Source: Girardinichthys multiradiatus (Eukaryota; Chordata; Actinopteri; Cyprinodontiformes; Goodeidae). Taken from it: DNA of 64,000 nt. This document shows, in pieces, positions 1 to 10,430 of the stretch (positions are counted from its first letter, which is position 1; each line of letters begins with the position of its first letter). The stretch is from positions 46,228,891 through 46,292,890 of the forward strand of contig NC_061796.1 of NCBI RefSeq assembly GCF_021462225.1, in the 5' to 3' direction. The notes under the pieces are model-generated. The model worked only from the letters and a program-made list of their open reading frames with translations. It was not told where the DNA came from and did no database searches. A program made the translations under genes and the position numbers.

Positions 1-198
1 TCTGTTTGGAAGATGCGCCTACAGAGACAGTTTCCTCCCCCAGGCTGATTGATACCATGCATATTTGCACTAATTAATTATATTTACATAAAAACATCTG
101 CATATTTAAAATGTCTTGATTGAGAGCAAAGTTGAACTGAGGTCAGACCTTGTTTGTGTCACAAACTTGGCAAAGAAAGATGATTCTGATTCTGAAAC
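1..198 (+). mobile_element. LINE 3' end fragment (CR1/L2/Rex1-like group)
   Basis: This is the tail of the same non-LTR element seen more fully at 14380-16325. Shared blocks are the 'agagacagtttc...ccaggctg' stretch (end of the reverse-transcriptase ORF) and the 'acaaacttggcaa...' terminus followed by TGATTC units. It is 5'-truncated by the window edge. It sits where the last CTLD exon of pseudogene A would be expected, so it may have replaced or displaced that exon; that part is inference. Confidence 0.75.
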
Positions 199-331
199 AA
201 TAGTCATTTCATCCTAAACTGAAGGTTTAAACTGAATAGAAGACAAGAACCACATATTTTACAACATAATCTTATCATGTGCTGAAAAATATTTCTCCTA
301 TAAAGGAAAACCACTAAAAGGGCTTCCTTAC

Positions 332-1081
332 CCCAAATGTTTTGGAGCTGAATTAATAAAATGGACATAGCAGAATAATGGGTTGTATGAGCAGCTGGAA
401 TCAACCTTTATGTGATTTTTGAGAAATTCCTGAATGAGTCAGAATATTAAAACTTATTTCACATCATCTTGTTTTGGGTCATTTTAAAGTTTAAATATTG
501 GATTTTAACTCACCTGTTCTTGCAGATTGGCAACTTGGACCAGATCTGTAGACTTACTGCAGCAGAATTGCTAAGCTCTCTTCCATGTCTCACAGTAACT
601 CTCACCAAGCAGGCACCACTTTCCCTGGAATAGGATCCAGTCTTTCTAGCATGGCTGATACTCTATTTAGGCAAAGATGGAAAAAAAAAGGAACAGAATG
701 GAACACTTTGAAGAAATCTTTAATTTGTTCTCCAGAGGTGTTACATATAAAGGTGGTTACAAAGTGCTTTTATAGATGTTCACTTTTTTCAGGGCAGAAG
801 TCTTTTACCGGAAAGTTTACAGAAGCCAAGATGGCTTCAGTCATCCTGTTCAGCTCAACATTTTGTCTGCTTGTTTCCTCAGCCGCATTCTCCAAGAGCT
901 TCATCTTCACAATCAGTTGCTCTACTTATTTCTCCAACATGATCTTTTCCAAGGTTTGCTGCTTTGTCTGGTGCTCAAAGTTTGCACTCCTCGCTCAGTT
1001 GTTCTGTTTGGTTTGCCAGAATTCTCACGTTTTGCATCTGTTCTTTGAGGTTTTCTTCTTGTTTGACCCATTCTACACTGA
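332..1081 (-). pseudogene. C-type lectin-like receptor pseudogene A (neck and CTLD exons)
   Basis: Three exon relics line up with the intact receptors B, C and D. The neck exon (784-1081) starts after AG, enters in the same phase as B, encodes a heptad-rich coiled coil and ends FPVKDFCPEK before GTGAAC. It carries a frameshift after ...QLSEECKL and a TAA further on. CTLD exon 4 (514-662) reads YQPC-stop-KDWILFQ... with two in-frame TAG codons, then CSKSTDLV...NLQEQ and a good GTGAGT donor. A relic of CTLD exon 5 (332-427) starts EFLKNH, like gene D, but the rest is not recognisable. A hydrophobic stretch at about 1243-1310 (residues FFITAAIVCITFALSLS) may be the decayed membrane exon, in the wrong phase. 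No terminal CTLD exon is visible. At about 99 codons the neck is the longest in the array. Confidence 0.8.
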
Positions 1082-1612
1082 CTATATACGGAAATAGAGG
1101 GAAGTTCAGACAATAATCACTTAATCAGAGGTTGCATCTACTTCAATTAATCCATTTGTTTCTCTTCCCCGGGTCATGGCAATATTTTGTTGGAAGAAGG
1201 TGTCCAAAGGGATGTAAAATAGAGAAATTAAAGATTAACATTAAGACAAAGACAGAGCAAATGTAATACAGACAATAGCTGCTGTTATGAAGAAACATCC
1301 ACATCTGTCACTGAATGGGGGCAGAAAAACAAAGATAGTTACTGTGATTTCTTTTAAATGATTTTCTTGAAAAAATAAAGTGTCTTACAGTGTTTTGTGA
1401 GCAGCAAAAGTAAGAACAAAATCCTTCCGAACTAAGATTATAGACACAATTTAATATTACAAAAGTATGCATGTATTACAACTAAGTTAGACCTTAAACA
1501 ACAACAGAAAAAGTAAAAAGCTAAATATTTTAGGAGCAGAGTTGAAGAGATGTTAGAAGCTTTATGCTGAGGAATTTCAAATGTACATAGAGAGAATAAA
1601 GTATCCATCCAT

Positions 1613-2668
1613 CCATTCATTGTCTTCTGCTTACCCGGGGTCGGGTCGCGGTGGCAGCAGCCTAAGCAGAGAGACCCAGAGTTCCCTCTCCCCAGCCAGT
1701 TGGGCCAGCTCATCCGGGGGAATCCCAAGGCGTTCCCAGACCAGCAGAGAAACATAGTCCCTCCAGCGTGTCCTGGGTCTTCCTTTAGGCCTCCTCCCGG
1801 TGGGACGTGCCTGGAACACCTCACCAGGGAGGCGTCCAGGTGGCATCCTAACCAGATGCCCGAGCCACCTCAACTGGCTCCTCTCGACGTGGAGAAGCAG
1901 CGGCTCTACTCTGAGTCCCTCCCGGATGACCGAGCTCCTCACCCTATCTCTAAGGGAGAGCCGTCTGTCGATCTCCCGCTCCATTTTTCCCTCATTTGTG
2001 AACAAGACCCCAAGATACTTGAACTCCTCCACTTGAGGCAGGATCTCCCCCCTGACCCGGAGGAGGCACTCTACCCTTTTCCGGCTTAAGACCATGGCCT
2101 TGGACTTGGAGGCACTGATGCTCATCCCGGCCGCTTCACACTCAGCTGCGAACTGCTTCAGTGAGAGCTGAATGACGCCAATAGGACCGCATCATCCGCA
2201 AACAGCAGAGACGCAATCCTACGGCCACCAAAACGGATCCCCTCAACACCTTGGCTGCGCCTACAGATTCTGTCCATAAAAGTTATGAACAGTCGGTGAC
2301 CAAGGGCAACCTTGGCGGAGTCCAGCCCTCACCGGAAACGAGTCGGACTTACTGCCGGCAATGCGGACCAAGCTCTGACACCGGTCGTACACGGACCTAA
2401 CAGCCCATATCAAAGGGCCTGGTACCCCATAGTCCCGGAGTACCCCCCACAGGATTCCCTGAGGGACACGGTCGAATGCCTTCTCCAAGTTCACAAAGCA
2501 CTTGTAGACTGGTTGGGCAAACTCCCATGCACCCTCCAGGACCCTGCTGAGGCTTTAGAGCTGGTCCAGTGTTCCACGGCCAGGACAAAAACCACACTGT
2601 TCTTCCTGAGGTTCCTGAGGTTCGACTAGCTGACGGACCCTCCTCTCCAGAACCCCCGAATAGACCTT
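1613..2668 (-). mobile_element. APE-type non-LTR retrotransposon, 3' part
   Basis: The minus strand carries reverse-transcriptase pieces: NLEKAFDRVP (motif A with its Asp) and GLRQGCPWSP (motif B), then the C-terminal region [10 protein letters not shown]...[11 protein letters not shown]. The frame breaks several times, so it is dead. It is flanked at its 3' end by a (TCCA)n-like tail at 1600-1620. The same family recurs at 23487-25528, 37414-37703, 41884-42898, 58345-60195 and 63185-63757. The clade is not assigned; RTE-like is possible. Confidence 0.85.
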
Positions 2669-3289
2669 ATTTCATTTTGTTTGCCAATCTGACCCATAAA
2701 CACTCAGAGAGAATATGAAGTTTAACATATTTATGTGTTCACAGGTCCGATGGAGGTGGGATCTGGGACTGGAACCTCTCGGCTGCATGGAAGGGTAACA
2801 GGTAAGTAGAGGATGATGACAATGAGGATTTTGCGGTGTGAGGTATCTTACAGTTTGTAGAAGGTGCTGGTTCACCGGAGGGGAGTTATTCCGGGTCTGG
2901 TAAACTTGGTAGGCCTGGTCACTTTGATAACTGATCCTTCCCACGGATCAGAACTTTGATTCGTTGTTTTCTTACTGATTTAGTCCAGAGGTGCCGCTCG
3001 CTGGAGGGTGGACAGGTTTCGCTTGGAGAAGCTGAGGGTATGGAGTCCAATGGCAGCCAGCAAAGCCTGACTATGTCATTATTTTTAAAATAGCTCTGAC
3101 CCACATACAGAGATAACTCCGGAGAAAGAAATGAAAAGTAATAAAGGTTGTTTATTTTGGAACAAAATGAATAGGGAATGTAAACAGGCGAAACTCCAAC
3201 TGTTGGGGAAGAGGGGAACACAACTGGTAAATACCAGGAACACACGTAGATGGCAATAAACAAGAAATTTCAGGAAGGAAACATAAACG
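2669..3289. other. No gene recognised
   Basis: Short ORFs here lack recognisable motifs. The phrase 'ctggagggtggacaggtt' occurs at about 3001 and again at about 3424, which suggests that part of this stretch belongs to the LTR-like repeat that follows. Confidence 0.4.
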
Positions 3290-3881
3290 GCTTACTGAAT
3301 GGATGTGGTCAGGTCGCCAGGGATAGAGGGATTTGGGTTGTTGAAGTCCAGTCTACTTAGTTGATCACTTGGTTGTGACTTAATTGTGCTTGGTGAAAGG
3401 TGAGGTTGTTTCCTTGTGCTGATACTTGCAGTGGAGGGTGGACAGGTTACGGTTAGTTCTTGGTCCAGGAGATGAAAGTTGCAGGAAACTGCCAGCTTGG
3501 TCGAAGATCCAGACAAAAATGAAGTAGAGAACGAAATACACAAAACAAAGTTTAACCAGGAAACACTTAGCTCACACAGTCCGTGGTTCAGAAACATAAA
3601 TCCAAAAGGTCCTGGTACGTGGTCTGCAAAAACACATGAACAAAGTAAATCCAAAAACAAGAGACGAAGCATAGACTTTGCATTGACTGAGCTTGTTACC
3701 ACAAAAGGCAAACACTCTGGCGTCGAAGTACAGGCAGCCTCCTGCTTAAATACTCCACCAAGCAATCAGCAGGATAAGTCGCACCTATCACCCAGCACAC
3801 CTGAGAATGTCAACACAGTCTGGAAACACTGAGACACAAGTTGCAAGCACAAAACACACAAACACAACCCAGATCCCGACA
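3290..3881 (-). mobile_element. LTR-like repeat (TGTCGGG family), copy 1
   Basis: On the minus strand it starts TGTCGGGATCTGGG and contains a TATA-like 'gtatttaagcagg' followed by a block shared with 7000-7311 (a 'cttc-acgcc-gagtgttt-gcc' pattern). Start sequence, promoter-like box and copy number fit an LTR of a retrotransposon. The 3' limit is not clear and no target-site duplication was identified. Confidence 0.45.
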
Positions 3882-3914
3882 GACTAGAAATCTTTAGTGA
3901 TGTTACCTCTAACA

Positions 3915-4880
3915 CCGAGGCTTCAAAGCACGCTTCAAACTCGACAGGGTAGTTGTGGAGCTTGCTTCATGTGACGTCCCCGATGACGTGTGAACCACTT
4001 CACTGCTTCATTCAGACCGAATCAGCTGACTGCTTTGAGTTGTCTGGTGGAGTTTCAAACATCTGGCGCGATTCAGTGTATTTAAGATGGCTCAAGCCCC
4101 GGTTCACATCCCCGTTCTACATGTATTATACGCCACGAACAGCTCTCGTTTTTGGTTATTCTGAGTTTTGGTGGATTATTCTGTGATGGAGCAAACATCT
4201 AGGAAGCGTTCCCAAGTGTGGGAAAATTTCGATTTGGTGCCACCTAATAAGGTAATGTACATTCAAAGTCTTTATTAGAAAGTCTATAGCCTATACTATG
4301 CAGTAGTTCTACAGTCATGGGATCATGTTATGCAGGAGATGCGGTAACGGGCTGTTATCTTGGTTTTACAGGTGCAGTGTTTGCTTTGCCCACAGCTGCT
4401 GATGTATAATAATAATAATATGTCATCAATGCTGAGGCATTATAGAGCCAAACACGAGAACACTCAGTCTCATGCCACCAATCAAGATCAGCATAACATA
4501 GATATACATGCAGAATTAGAAAAAATGACAGTTAAATGTTTGTAAGTTAAAATGAAGTTACTTGTCTTTATTTTTTTAGGATCCAGGAAGCAAGAGCTTG
4601 ATTAAGCTCTTGTGGACTTCATAGTGAAGGACTCCCAGCCTTTCACTGTATCCAAACCTAGACCACCCAGCCAAACAGTTCCTTGCCACACCAGCCTCCT
4701 CTGTTCCATGTGTAAGAGTATTTTCCGAAGCTGGAGAAATTGTCTCAAAAAATTAAACCTTTTGAGCCCTTCTACTGTACAGAAATTACTTTTCTTGAAT
4801 AAAACACCTGAAGTAACACAAGCTCCCTCTTTATTACACCAAGCACAATGTCCAAAAACACTCAGTATACCAAGCACACT
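3915..4880 (+). pseudogene. hAT-family (ZBED-like) transposase relic
   Basis: A BED-type zinc finger is split across two exons. 4185-4251 reads MEQTSRKRSQVWENF...NK, followed by GTAATG. The exon starting at 4370 reads VQCLLCPQLL...LRHYRAKHE, giving the C..C...H....H pattern. After a stop, 4600-4800 contains LDFIVKDSQPF (N-terminal region) and then, with nothing between, the C-terminal dimerisation motif (VFSEAGEIVS...LSPSTVQKLLFLNK in a shifted frame). The catalytic core is missing, so this is an internally deleted hAT element or a derived processed copy. It sits between LTR-like and LINE insertions in the territory of pseudogene A. Confidence 0.65.
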
Positions 4881-4892
4881 CCCAAAGAAAAT

Positions 4893-5265
4893 ATCAGTAT
4901 CAGAATCAGCTTTATCGCCAGGTTCTTACATACAACAAACAAGGAATTTGACTCCGGTACACTTTGCTCTCTGGGTTTCTTTTTAGTTTTTGCGTTATAA
5001 GATATATTCTGCATATATCTTTATGTCCTTAAATACATATATACAATGTACACATATACAAGGTGGAATTGGGACTTTGGTACTCTATTAAATGTTCATC
5101 AGAGAAACAGCCTGGGGGAATAAACTGTCTTTGTGGCGGCTGGTTTTAGTGAACAGTGCTCTGTAGCGCCACCTGAAGGTAAAACTCTGAACAGTTTATG
5201 TGCAGGGTGTGCGGGGGTCTACAGAGATTTTTGCAGCTCTTTTCCTGACCCTAGACCTGTATAAG
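4893..5265 (-). mobile_element. LINE 3' end fragment (same family as 14380-16325)
   Basis: The reverse complement matches the last part of the 14.4-16.3 kb LINE: 'acttatacaggtctag', then the stretch ending 'ctgtttctctgatgaacatt', and the terminal 'ggcgataaagctgattctgat' tail. It is 5'-truncated, as is usual for target-primed insertion. Confidence 0.8.
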
Positions 5266-5712
5266 TAATGGATGGATATGAATGACAAATCAAACATTTT
5301 CACTTCATTTATATATAATGTTTTGTCATTTATTTAAAATGGGATAGTGGGATTTCATAAAACAAATGACAATTCAAGTTAAAGAAGCCAGAATTAGCCT
5401 AATGGCTATTTTTCATCTGTAATCCCCTACAGTTCACATTGTTTTTAAATTATTATTTTGTCATGAGTTAATTACTCAGAATCTTTAATAGGTTACTAAA
5501 AACACATATGTACAACACGCATATATACATACATAAGTGCTATTTATTATATTCTCTCTTTCTGCTCTCGGTGGAGGAGGACACTTTTTCTCTGTCTCCC
5601 GCACCCCTCCCATATCTGCCCTGCTTCAGCTCTGTGTCTTGTCTTCTTTTTCGAGCCTCTTTTTGCATATCTTCCAAATTCTTAGTTATAGATTTGGTCA
5701 GCTGGTCTCTCA

Positions 5713-6186
5713 ATGCAATTGATCAAATTTTCTCGACGAGAAGACAGGGTGAAGGAGAACCCAACTTGTCCGGACTGGACGTTTTTCTCTGGATACACAA
5801 TGGACTCCTGGCAGAAGTGGAGGATTGTGTGTTTGTCGATAATGTCAGTCGAGGATGTGGAAGATATGTATATAATTGGATGTTTGATATCAGGATTTCT
5901 GCTATTTGGAGTCAGCGGTTACCTGGCATATCGAGAAATTCTGAGAATTTCAGCAACTGTTCTGGCAATTGTAAGGCTGCCTGGCATGTATGATGGGATC
6001 TTCAGGGCAATCAGCACTCAGACTGAGATGTTACGTGAGCTGAATCGCAGACTGGATGTGATCCTTAGGATCGCAGGCAGGTTGCGGTTCTTGGACTCAG
6101 GGGTGAAATGGGATAAATCTTGGAGAAAGTTGTTCGCTCGGATCTGGCGAAAGACCAGGAATTTGGCTGTTTGGATTCGCCTTTGA
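5713..6186 (+). CDS. Unrecognised 157-aa putative membrane protein ORF
   Basis: Family not recognised. The frame is open for 157 codons. Residues about 53-73 (MYIIGCLISGFLLFGVSGYL) form a convincing transmembrane helix. Residues 99-125 (AISTQTEMLRELNRRLDVIL) look amphipathic or coiled coil, and the C-terminal 25 residues are rich in Lys, Arg and Trp. It lies on the plus strand, opposite to the receptor genes. It is followed by about 600 bp that ends in a LINE-like tail ('cccctcggggatcaataaagtatc', then TTGAA units). The ORF may therefore belong to a mobile element or to a retroposed transcript. No intron or promoter was identified. It could also be a chance ORF, but the ordered helix and coil argue against that. 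Confidence 0.4.
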   Translation: MQLIKFSRREDRVKENPTCPDWTFFSGYTMDSWQKWRIVCLSIMSVEDVEDMYIIGCLISGFLLFGVSGYLAYREILRISATVLAIVRLPGMYDGIFRAISTQTEMLRELNRRLDVILRIAGRLRFLDSGVKWDKSWRKLFARIWRKTRNLAVWIRL

Positions 6187-6815
6187 GAAGCACCAGCGAG
6201 ACTCTCAAGGCTGACGGAAAATTAAGAGTCAGCCTAACCCAAATAATTATTGTTTTTCTGAATCTGGCTCCCCTGCACGGCCTTGATGGCTGGCTATCTT
6301 CAACTTCTCCTGGAAGTTATGTAAACATGACGCTCTGCTCCCTCTGCCCCCTCCCTTCCCTGAGGACATCTGTGGACCTGCTCAGAACTTTGAGGCCAGT
6401 TGATGAACCTTCCAACGTACCATCAAGGACAATGGCCTCTGGGACAGTGCTTCATGGACTTACTTGCACACACACACATGCTCAAGATAAACATATGCAC
6501 CCCCTCACACCACCTTCACCGTTCCCGGCATGATGTTGTTTTGTAAACTTGTTGCTTCTTTGTGCTGAGGTTTTTTACAATCTCAAACTGTATCCTGCTA
6601 AGGATAAAGTGTGAAATATGATTTTTTCCCTCTACTTACTTTTCTAATGTGGCCTCTTTTCTCATCTAGCAAGGGCAGCGCCAGTGAGAGGGCAGCAAAG
6701 CCTCAGTGACCCGTCTCCCTTGTCTTGTGTCATGATGTATGTTTGGATGGGTTGTACTGGAATTCTAATTTCCCCTCGGGGATCAATAAAGTATCTTTGA
6801 ATTGAATTGAATTTA
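6187..6815 (+). repeat. Repeat with LINE-like 3' tail
   Basis: Non-coding stretch after the 157-aa ORF. It ends in 'tttcccctcggggatcaataaagtatctttg' followed by three TTGAA units. This is a typical 3' terminus of teleost L2-like non-LTR elements and of SINEs that share their tails. A shifted-frame ORF (6120-6533) overlaps the end of the preceding ORF but shows no motif. Confidence 0.5.
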
Positions 6816-6999
6816 CACAAGAGGTGCGTCACATTCGCAGGGCTTTGTTTGGTGCAACAATCACTACTGCAGGTAGATGTCACCCAAGGGAATTGAATGA
6901 ACCTTTGGGTAGTGAACCAATTTATGACACAATGGTTAAAAATGTTTCTATGCTTCAAAAAGCCTCATTTTGACATCACTAGAAATCTTAGCAAAGGAG

Positions 7000-7311
7000 G
7001 TGAGGTCAGGTAGGTTCTTCAAGGAGCTTGAACTGGGTCCAAAACTGAACCTTGAAAATAAGGGAGGACAAGACTGATAAGTCAAAGCTTAGCATAAACA
7101 TGGGTATCATAAACTTGGCCAGTTGAATGTACCACAGAGGCAAAACACTCAGGCGTTGAAGTGCTGGCAGCATGCTCCTTATAAACCTCCCAGCTTGATC
7201 ATGGAGATGGAGAACACCTGTCCAAACCCAACAGCACACAAGCGACACCTAGGGGCGAAGCGAGGTTAATAGCAGGTACAAAATACAAACAGCAACTCCC
7301 AGAGCCCGACA
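7000..7311 (-). mobile_element. LTR-like repeat (TGTCGGG family), copy 2
   Basis: The minus strand starts TGTCGGGCTCTGGGAG and shares with 3290-3881 the ordered blocks 'ataaggagcatgctgccagcacttcaacgcc' and 'gagtgttttgcc'. The spacing suggests homologous LTR or LTR-like units in the same orientation about 3.4 kb apart. They could be the two ends of one element, because the intervening DNA holds hAT, LINE and other insertions. Confidence 0.4.
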
Positions 7312-7654
7312 CCTTACCAGGGAGGCTTAAGAGTGTGACTCCCCTATAGTTGGAACACACTCTATGGTCCCCCTCTTTGAATCCAGTGGAACTGCCCCCG
7401 ATGTCCATGTGATGCTGAAGAGTCGCGTTAGCTAACACAACCCTACAAGAGATTGGAGAGCCCGCCCCAAGGTCCCAAGGCTCCGCTTCCTCAGTGAAAG
7501 AAAAAAGTATTAATATTCAAAAATAAGCTGAACTCAACAGATAACCAATTATCTGACTAATAATGTAACATTAGTCGTATTTGTCTTCCTTTTTCTTAAA
7601 AAAATCCTTATGTGTTTTAATTAAATAAGAAGTTATTAATAATTTGTTAAGATT

Positions 7655-7795
7655 TCACGTCCTGCGATGGACTGACGACCTGTCCAGGGCGTACCCTGCC
7701 TCCTGCCCATAGACTGCTGGAGATAGGCACCAGCTTCCCCGCGACCCACTATGGAAAAAGCGGTATAGAAGATGAGATGAGATGAGGTTTCACAT
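7655..7795 (-). repeat. Interspersed repeat, 3' end type 'ctaccgcttattccatagtgggtcg'
   Basis: The reverse complement contains the same block as 12480-12600 ('ccgc-tt-ttccatagtgggtcgcggggaagc-ggt-cctatctcca'), ending in a TCATC-type simple tail (7780-7795). This is probably the 3' end of a teleost non-LTR element or a SINE derived from one. Confidence 0.6.
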
Positions 7796-7838
7796 CGTTC
7801 TGAACCAACTAAGAAAATGTTTTCCTGGAGTGTCTTAC

Positions 7839-7896
7839 CTTTTATGAGTTTCCCCAAAAGTCCATAAATGTTTGATGAAGAGAGTTCTACAGACAT
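7839..7896 (-). pseudogene. Probable first exon of receptor copy A
   Basis: ATG at 7896 reads MSVELSSSNIYGLLGKLIK and then G before a GTAAGA donor. That is 58 bp ending in phase 1, the same length and phase as exon 1 of gene B. The tail carries an Ile-Tyr motif (NIYGLL), comparable with IYENT in B and IYENV in D. No intact membrane exon was found between here and 1081, so if it belongs to copy A the gene is already dead. It could also be a separate orphan exon. Confidence 0.55.
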
Positions 7897-8359
7897 GATT
7901 AAATGTTGGAAAACTTAACAGAAACTGAAATAGGAGATTTAAAGCTTTGATGTAACAAAACTTTGTATTCATTGTTTATTAGGAACAGACCAAAGGTTCC
8001 ACTTCCTCTTAAAATTGTACAAACCGCCCCCACACAGCCCATATTTATGAAACATCATCATGATACAAAATGAAGCAGAAAAGGAGAAACTTCATCTCAT
8101 TGTTTGGATTGGAGGGAAAACAGAAATTATTCACCATAAAGAAATGAACCATGAATGTATCTGAGTTTACCAAAAAGAAACATAATCTTCTCCAATAAAA
8201 AAGGACATTTTGGAAATTATTCATATTTCAATTCAAACATTTTCTGACCAGGTTTGAATTGCCTTCTCTGCAGGTTTGTTAACATTCCAGCTGGACATCT
8301 TTCCTAGGAGGTTCTGTTTTGTGGGTCAGTGGACCTGCAGCCATGAGGACACTAGAACT

Positions 8360-8450
8360 ATATTGGGGTGGGAGGGGGTTGGTACCTAGTGATTAGAGAG
8401 CAGGGCCCTTGGCTCCTGAATGCTCCCCGGGTACCGCACAATTTGCACAC
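8360..8450 (+). repeat. Possible tRNA-derived SINE head
   Basis: 'gg-acctagtgattagagagcagg...' resembles the promoter A-box region of the SINE read on the minus strand at 16620. It is short and without a clear body. Low certainty. Confidence 0.35.
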
Positions 8451-8479
8451 ATGGTGAGGATGCTTTGCTTAAAATTCAA

Positions 8480-8995
8480 ATCGAGCATCTCAAGGGAAAA
8501 AAAGGGCGTTTAACTGACTTTGAATGTAACATGGTTGAAGATGGTCAGAAAATGAAAAACAACACCCAATCAGCATCACCTGTGTGCACAAAAATGCCCA
8601 GTTGACCTCAGAACTACAGGAGAATGAGCAGACTGGTTCTGAGATAATAGGCAGGCTGTGGTGTTCAAACAATGTGCCAAGAACATATCAATGTAGAATT
8701 GAGCTTCTGTTTCTGTACTGTTGCTGACCATGTCCATCCCTTTAATGACCAGTGTCCCCTCTTCTTATGGATCCTTCCAGCAGGATAATGCACCATGTCA
8801 CAAAACTCTGATTATTTCACATTAATTTATTGAATATTACAATGAGTTCACTACACTCGGATGGCTTCCATGGTCAGCAGATCTGAATACAATCGAGCTC
8901 TTTTAGGATGTAGTGGAGGGGGAAGTTCACCTCATTAATATGGAGTCAACAAATCTGCAGCAACTCTGTGATGCTTTAATGTCAATATGGAACTA
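8480..8995 (+). pseudogene. Tc1/mariner transposase relic
   Basis: Decayed transposase DNA with ordered landmarks. These are a helix-turn-helix start (region of 'gaatgtaacatggttgaag'), then 'ttccagcaggataatgcaccatgtcacaaa' giving the catalytic FQQDNAPCHK-like block, then 'cttccatggtcagcagatctgaatacaat' (W-x-x-SADLNTIE block), then a C-terminal NLQQLCDALMSIW-like piece. Frames shift and stops occur. Terminal inverted repeats were not identified. Confidence 0.7.
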
Positions 8996-8999
8996 CATT

Positions 9000-9620
9000 T
9001 CATTGTAGTTCATTTATATGATGTCAATAACAACAAATGTCTCATGACCAAACAAGAGTTAGTAGCAGAACAAGCTCTTTTATATTGGCAGAAAGGATTT
9101 GGCAAGGTTTTCATGGGCACAAACCACGTATTCAACTCTGCTGCTCAACACACAGATGCATTTTCCGTACAAATGTGGCACCATTTAAAGGTAATAACAG
9201 GCATTTCAACAGTAAAGGTGTTTTTTCCTATAGCACTGCTACAACAAAAACTGCCCAGATTTCCTTACATTTTGTGCTAAGTTACATTGAAATGAGAAAA
9301 GAACATTATGCTTGTTGGATCCATGTGAGCCACAGCTGTACTCATTCATATAGAACAGGTGTATCAAGAGGTGATGATTACACAGAAGGCAGCAGTGGTG
9401 AAAGGAAGATCCAGTCAAGCATGAGAGAAAGGCAGCAGCAGCACCGGAGCAGAAGTCCAGAGCAGAGGTTTGCAAAGAAATCTGAGGAGCATGAGCCACA
9501 TTGTAAAGCAGAACAAAGACACTACTAAAACAGTATATTGAGAATATTTTATTTATTTGGAAATAAACCACGTTTATTGGAGCATGGATCCAGTATTTGG
9601 TAGGCAAACAACCTTTATAA
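9000..9620. other. No gene recognised
   Basis: Two overlapping plus-strand ORFs (8987-9280 and 9037-9528) and one minus-strand ORF are open here, but none shows a domain, signal peptide or splice context. Base composition is ordinary intergenic DNA. Confidence 0.4.
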
Positions 9621-9625
9621 ACTAT

Positions 9626-9900
9626 ACTGCCAAAAGTATTTGTATGTCTACCAATTTGTTGATGGACCCACCGTTACCAGCAACGGCAACTTTAGCTAAC
9701 CTTTAAACATCTTCCTTAGGAGTATGTTCATAGATGAGACAACCAGAACTGCAGCCTTTGCTCTAATTCATCCCAGATGTGTTCAAGAAAGTTAAGGTCA
9801 GGACTATGTGGGCCAGTCAATGTTCTCCACACCAAACTTTATACACCTGCAGCCATTGAATTGATTGAAATACCAGAATTCATTGATGTGGTGGTGGGAC
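9626..9900 (-). mobile_element. Tc1-like transposon fragment
   Basis: It begins 'ctatactgccaaaagtatttg', an inverted-repeat type common in fish Tc1 elements. The minus strand then encodes a broken KFGVENIDWP...SPDLN...EHIWDELE-like stretch at about 9755-9850. This is the C-terminal catalytic end only; the rest is deleted. Confidence 0.6.
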
Positions 9901-10039
9901 CCAATAGGAGGGCAGTATAATGTATCTCTCAGATCAGGCTGATGTTTCTTTTCAGGTGGGAAACATCCAGAGACCGAAGACTGAGTTTCCGATTAAGCAT
10001 TTCAGGAAGAACCAAGAATCAGATACTTCAGCAGCTTCA

Positions 10040-10430
10040 GTCACATTGACTTTTCAAACCTCTGGCTCGCACTCAGCTGGGTTCTGGTTCTGCTGGAGGT
10101 TTTTCCCTCTTGACAGGGGTTCTCCTCCACACGGTCTCCGCATGCATGCAGAGTAAGGCACTGCTGCCAAGTCAGTGACTCTTTACTGGATTGATTTCCT
10201 TAGAGAGGAAATTTGTTACAGATTTAAATGGTAAACTAAACTTGACTGTATTGTTTGGTAATTAAGATTAATTAGAATGCATGTAGTTAATTAATCTGCC
10301 TGTATAATTCGACTGAAATTACTATATATTTCTATATATAAATTGGATTTTTTGTGAAGGGCTTCAGGACAATATTTGTTGTAAATCAGCTCTATTTAAA
10401 TAAAATAAATTGAAATTGAACTATAGCACT
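10040..10430 (+). repeat. Interspersed repeat family ('gggtt-tcctccacacggtctcc ... ataaattgaaattgaa')
   Basis: This stretch shares its start ('ggggttctcctccac'), a middle 'gcactgctgccaagtcagtgactc' block and an AATAAA/TTGAA-type end with 48440-48670 and more weakly with 18640-19080. It looks like a short non-autonomous element or a LINE 3' region. No ORF of note. Confidence 0.5.

Noticed and set aside
585..1097. 170-aa plus-strand ORF
   Set aside because: It lies antisense to the neck and CTLD exon relics of pseudogene A, which have matching splice sites and homologues.
1130..1200. Another neck-exon end relic ('ggacaccttcttcc...aatattgcc')
   Set aside because: Some likeness to the FPV-x-E-Y-C end of gene C, but too short and out of frame to call.
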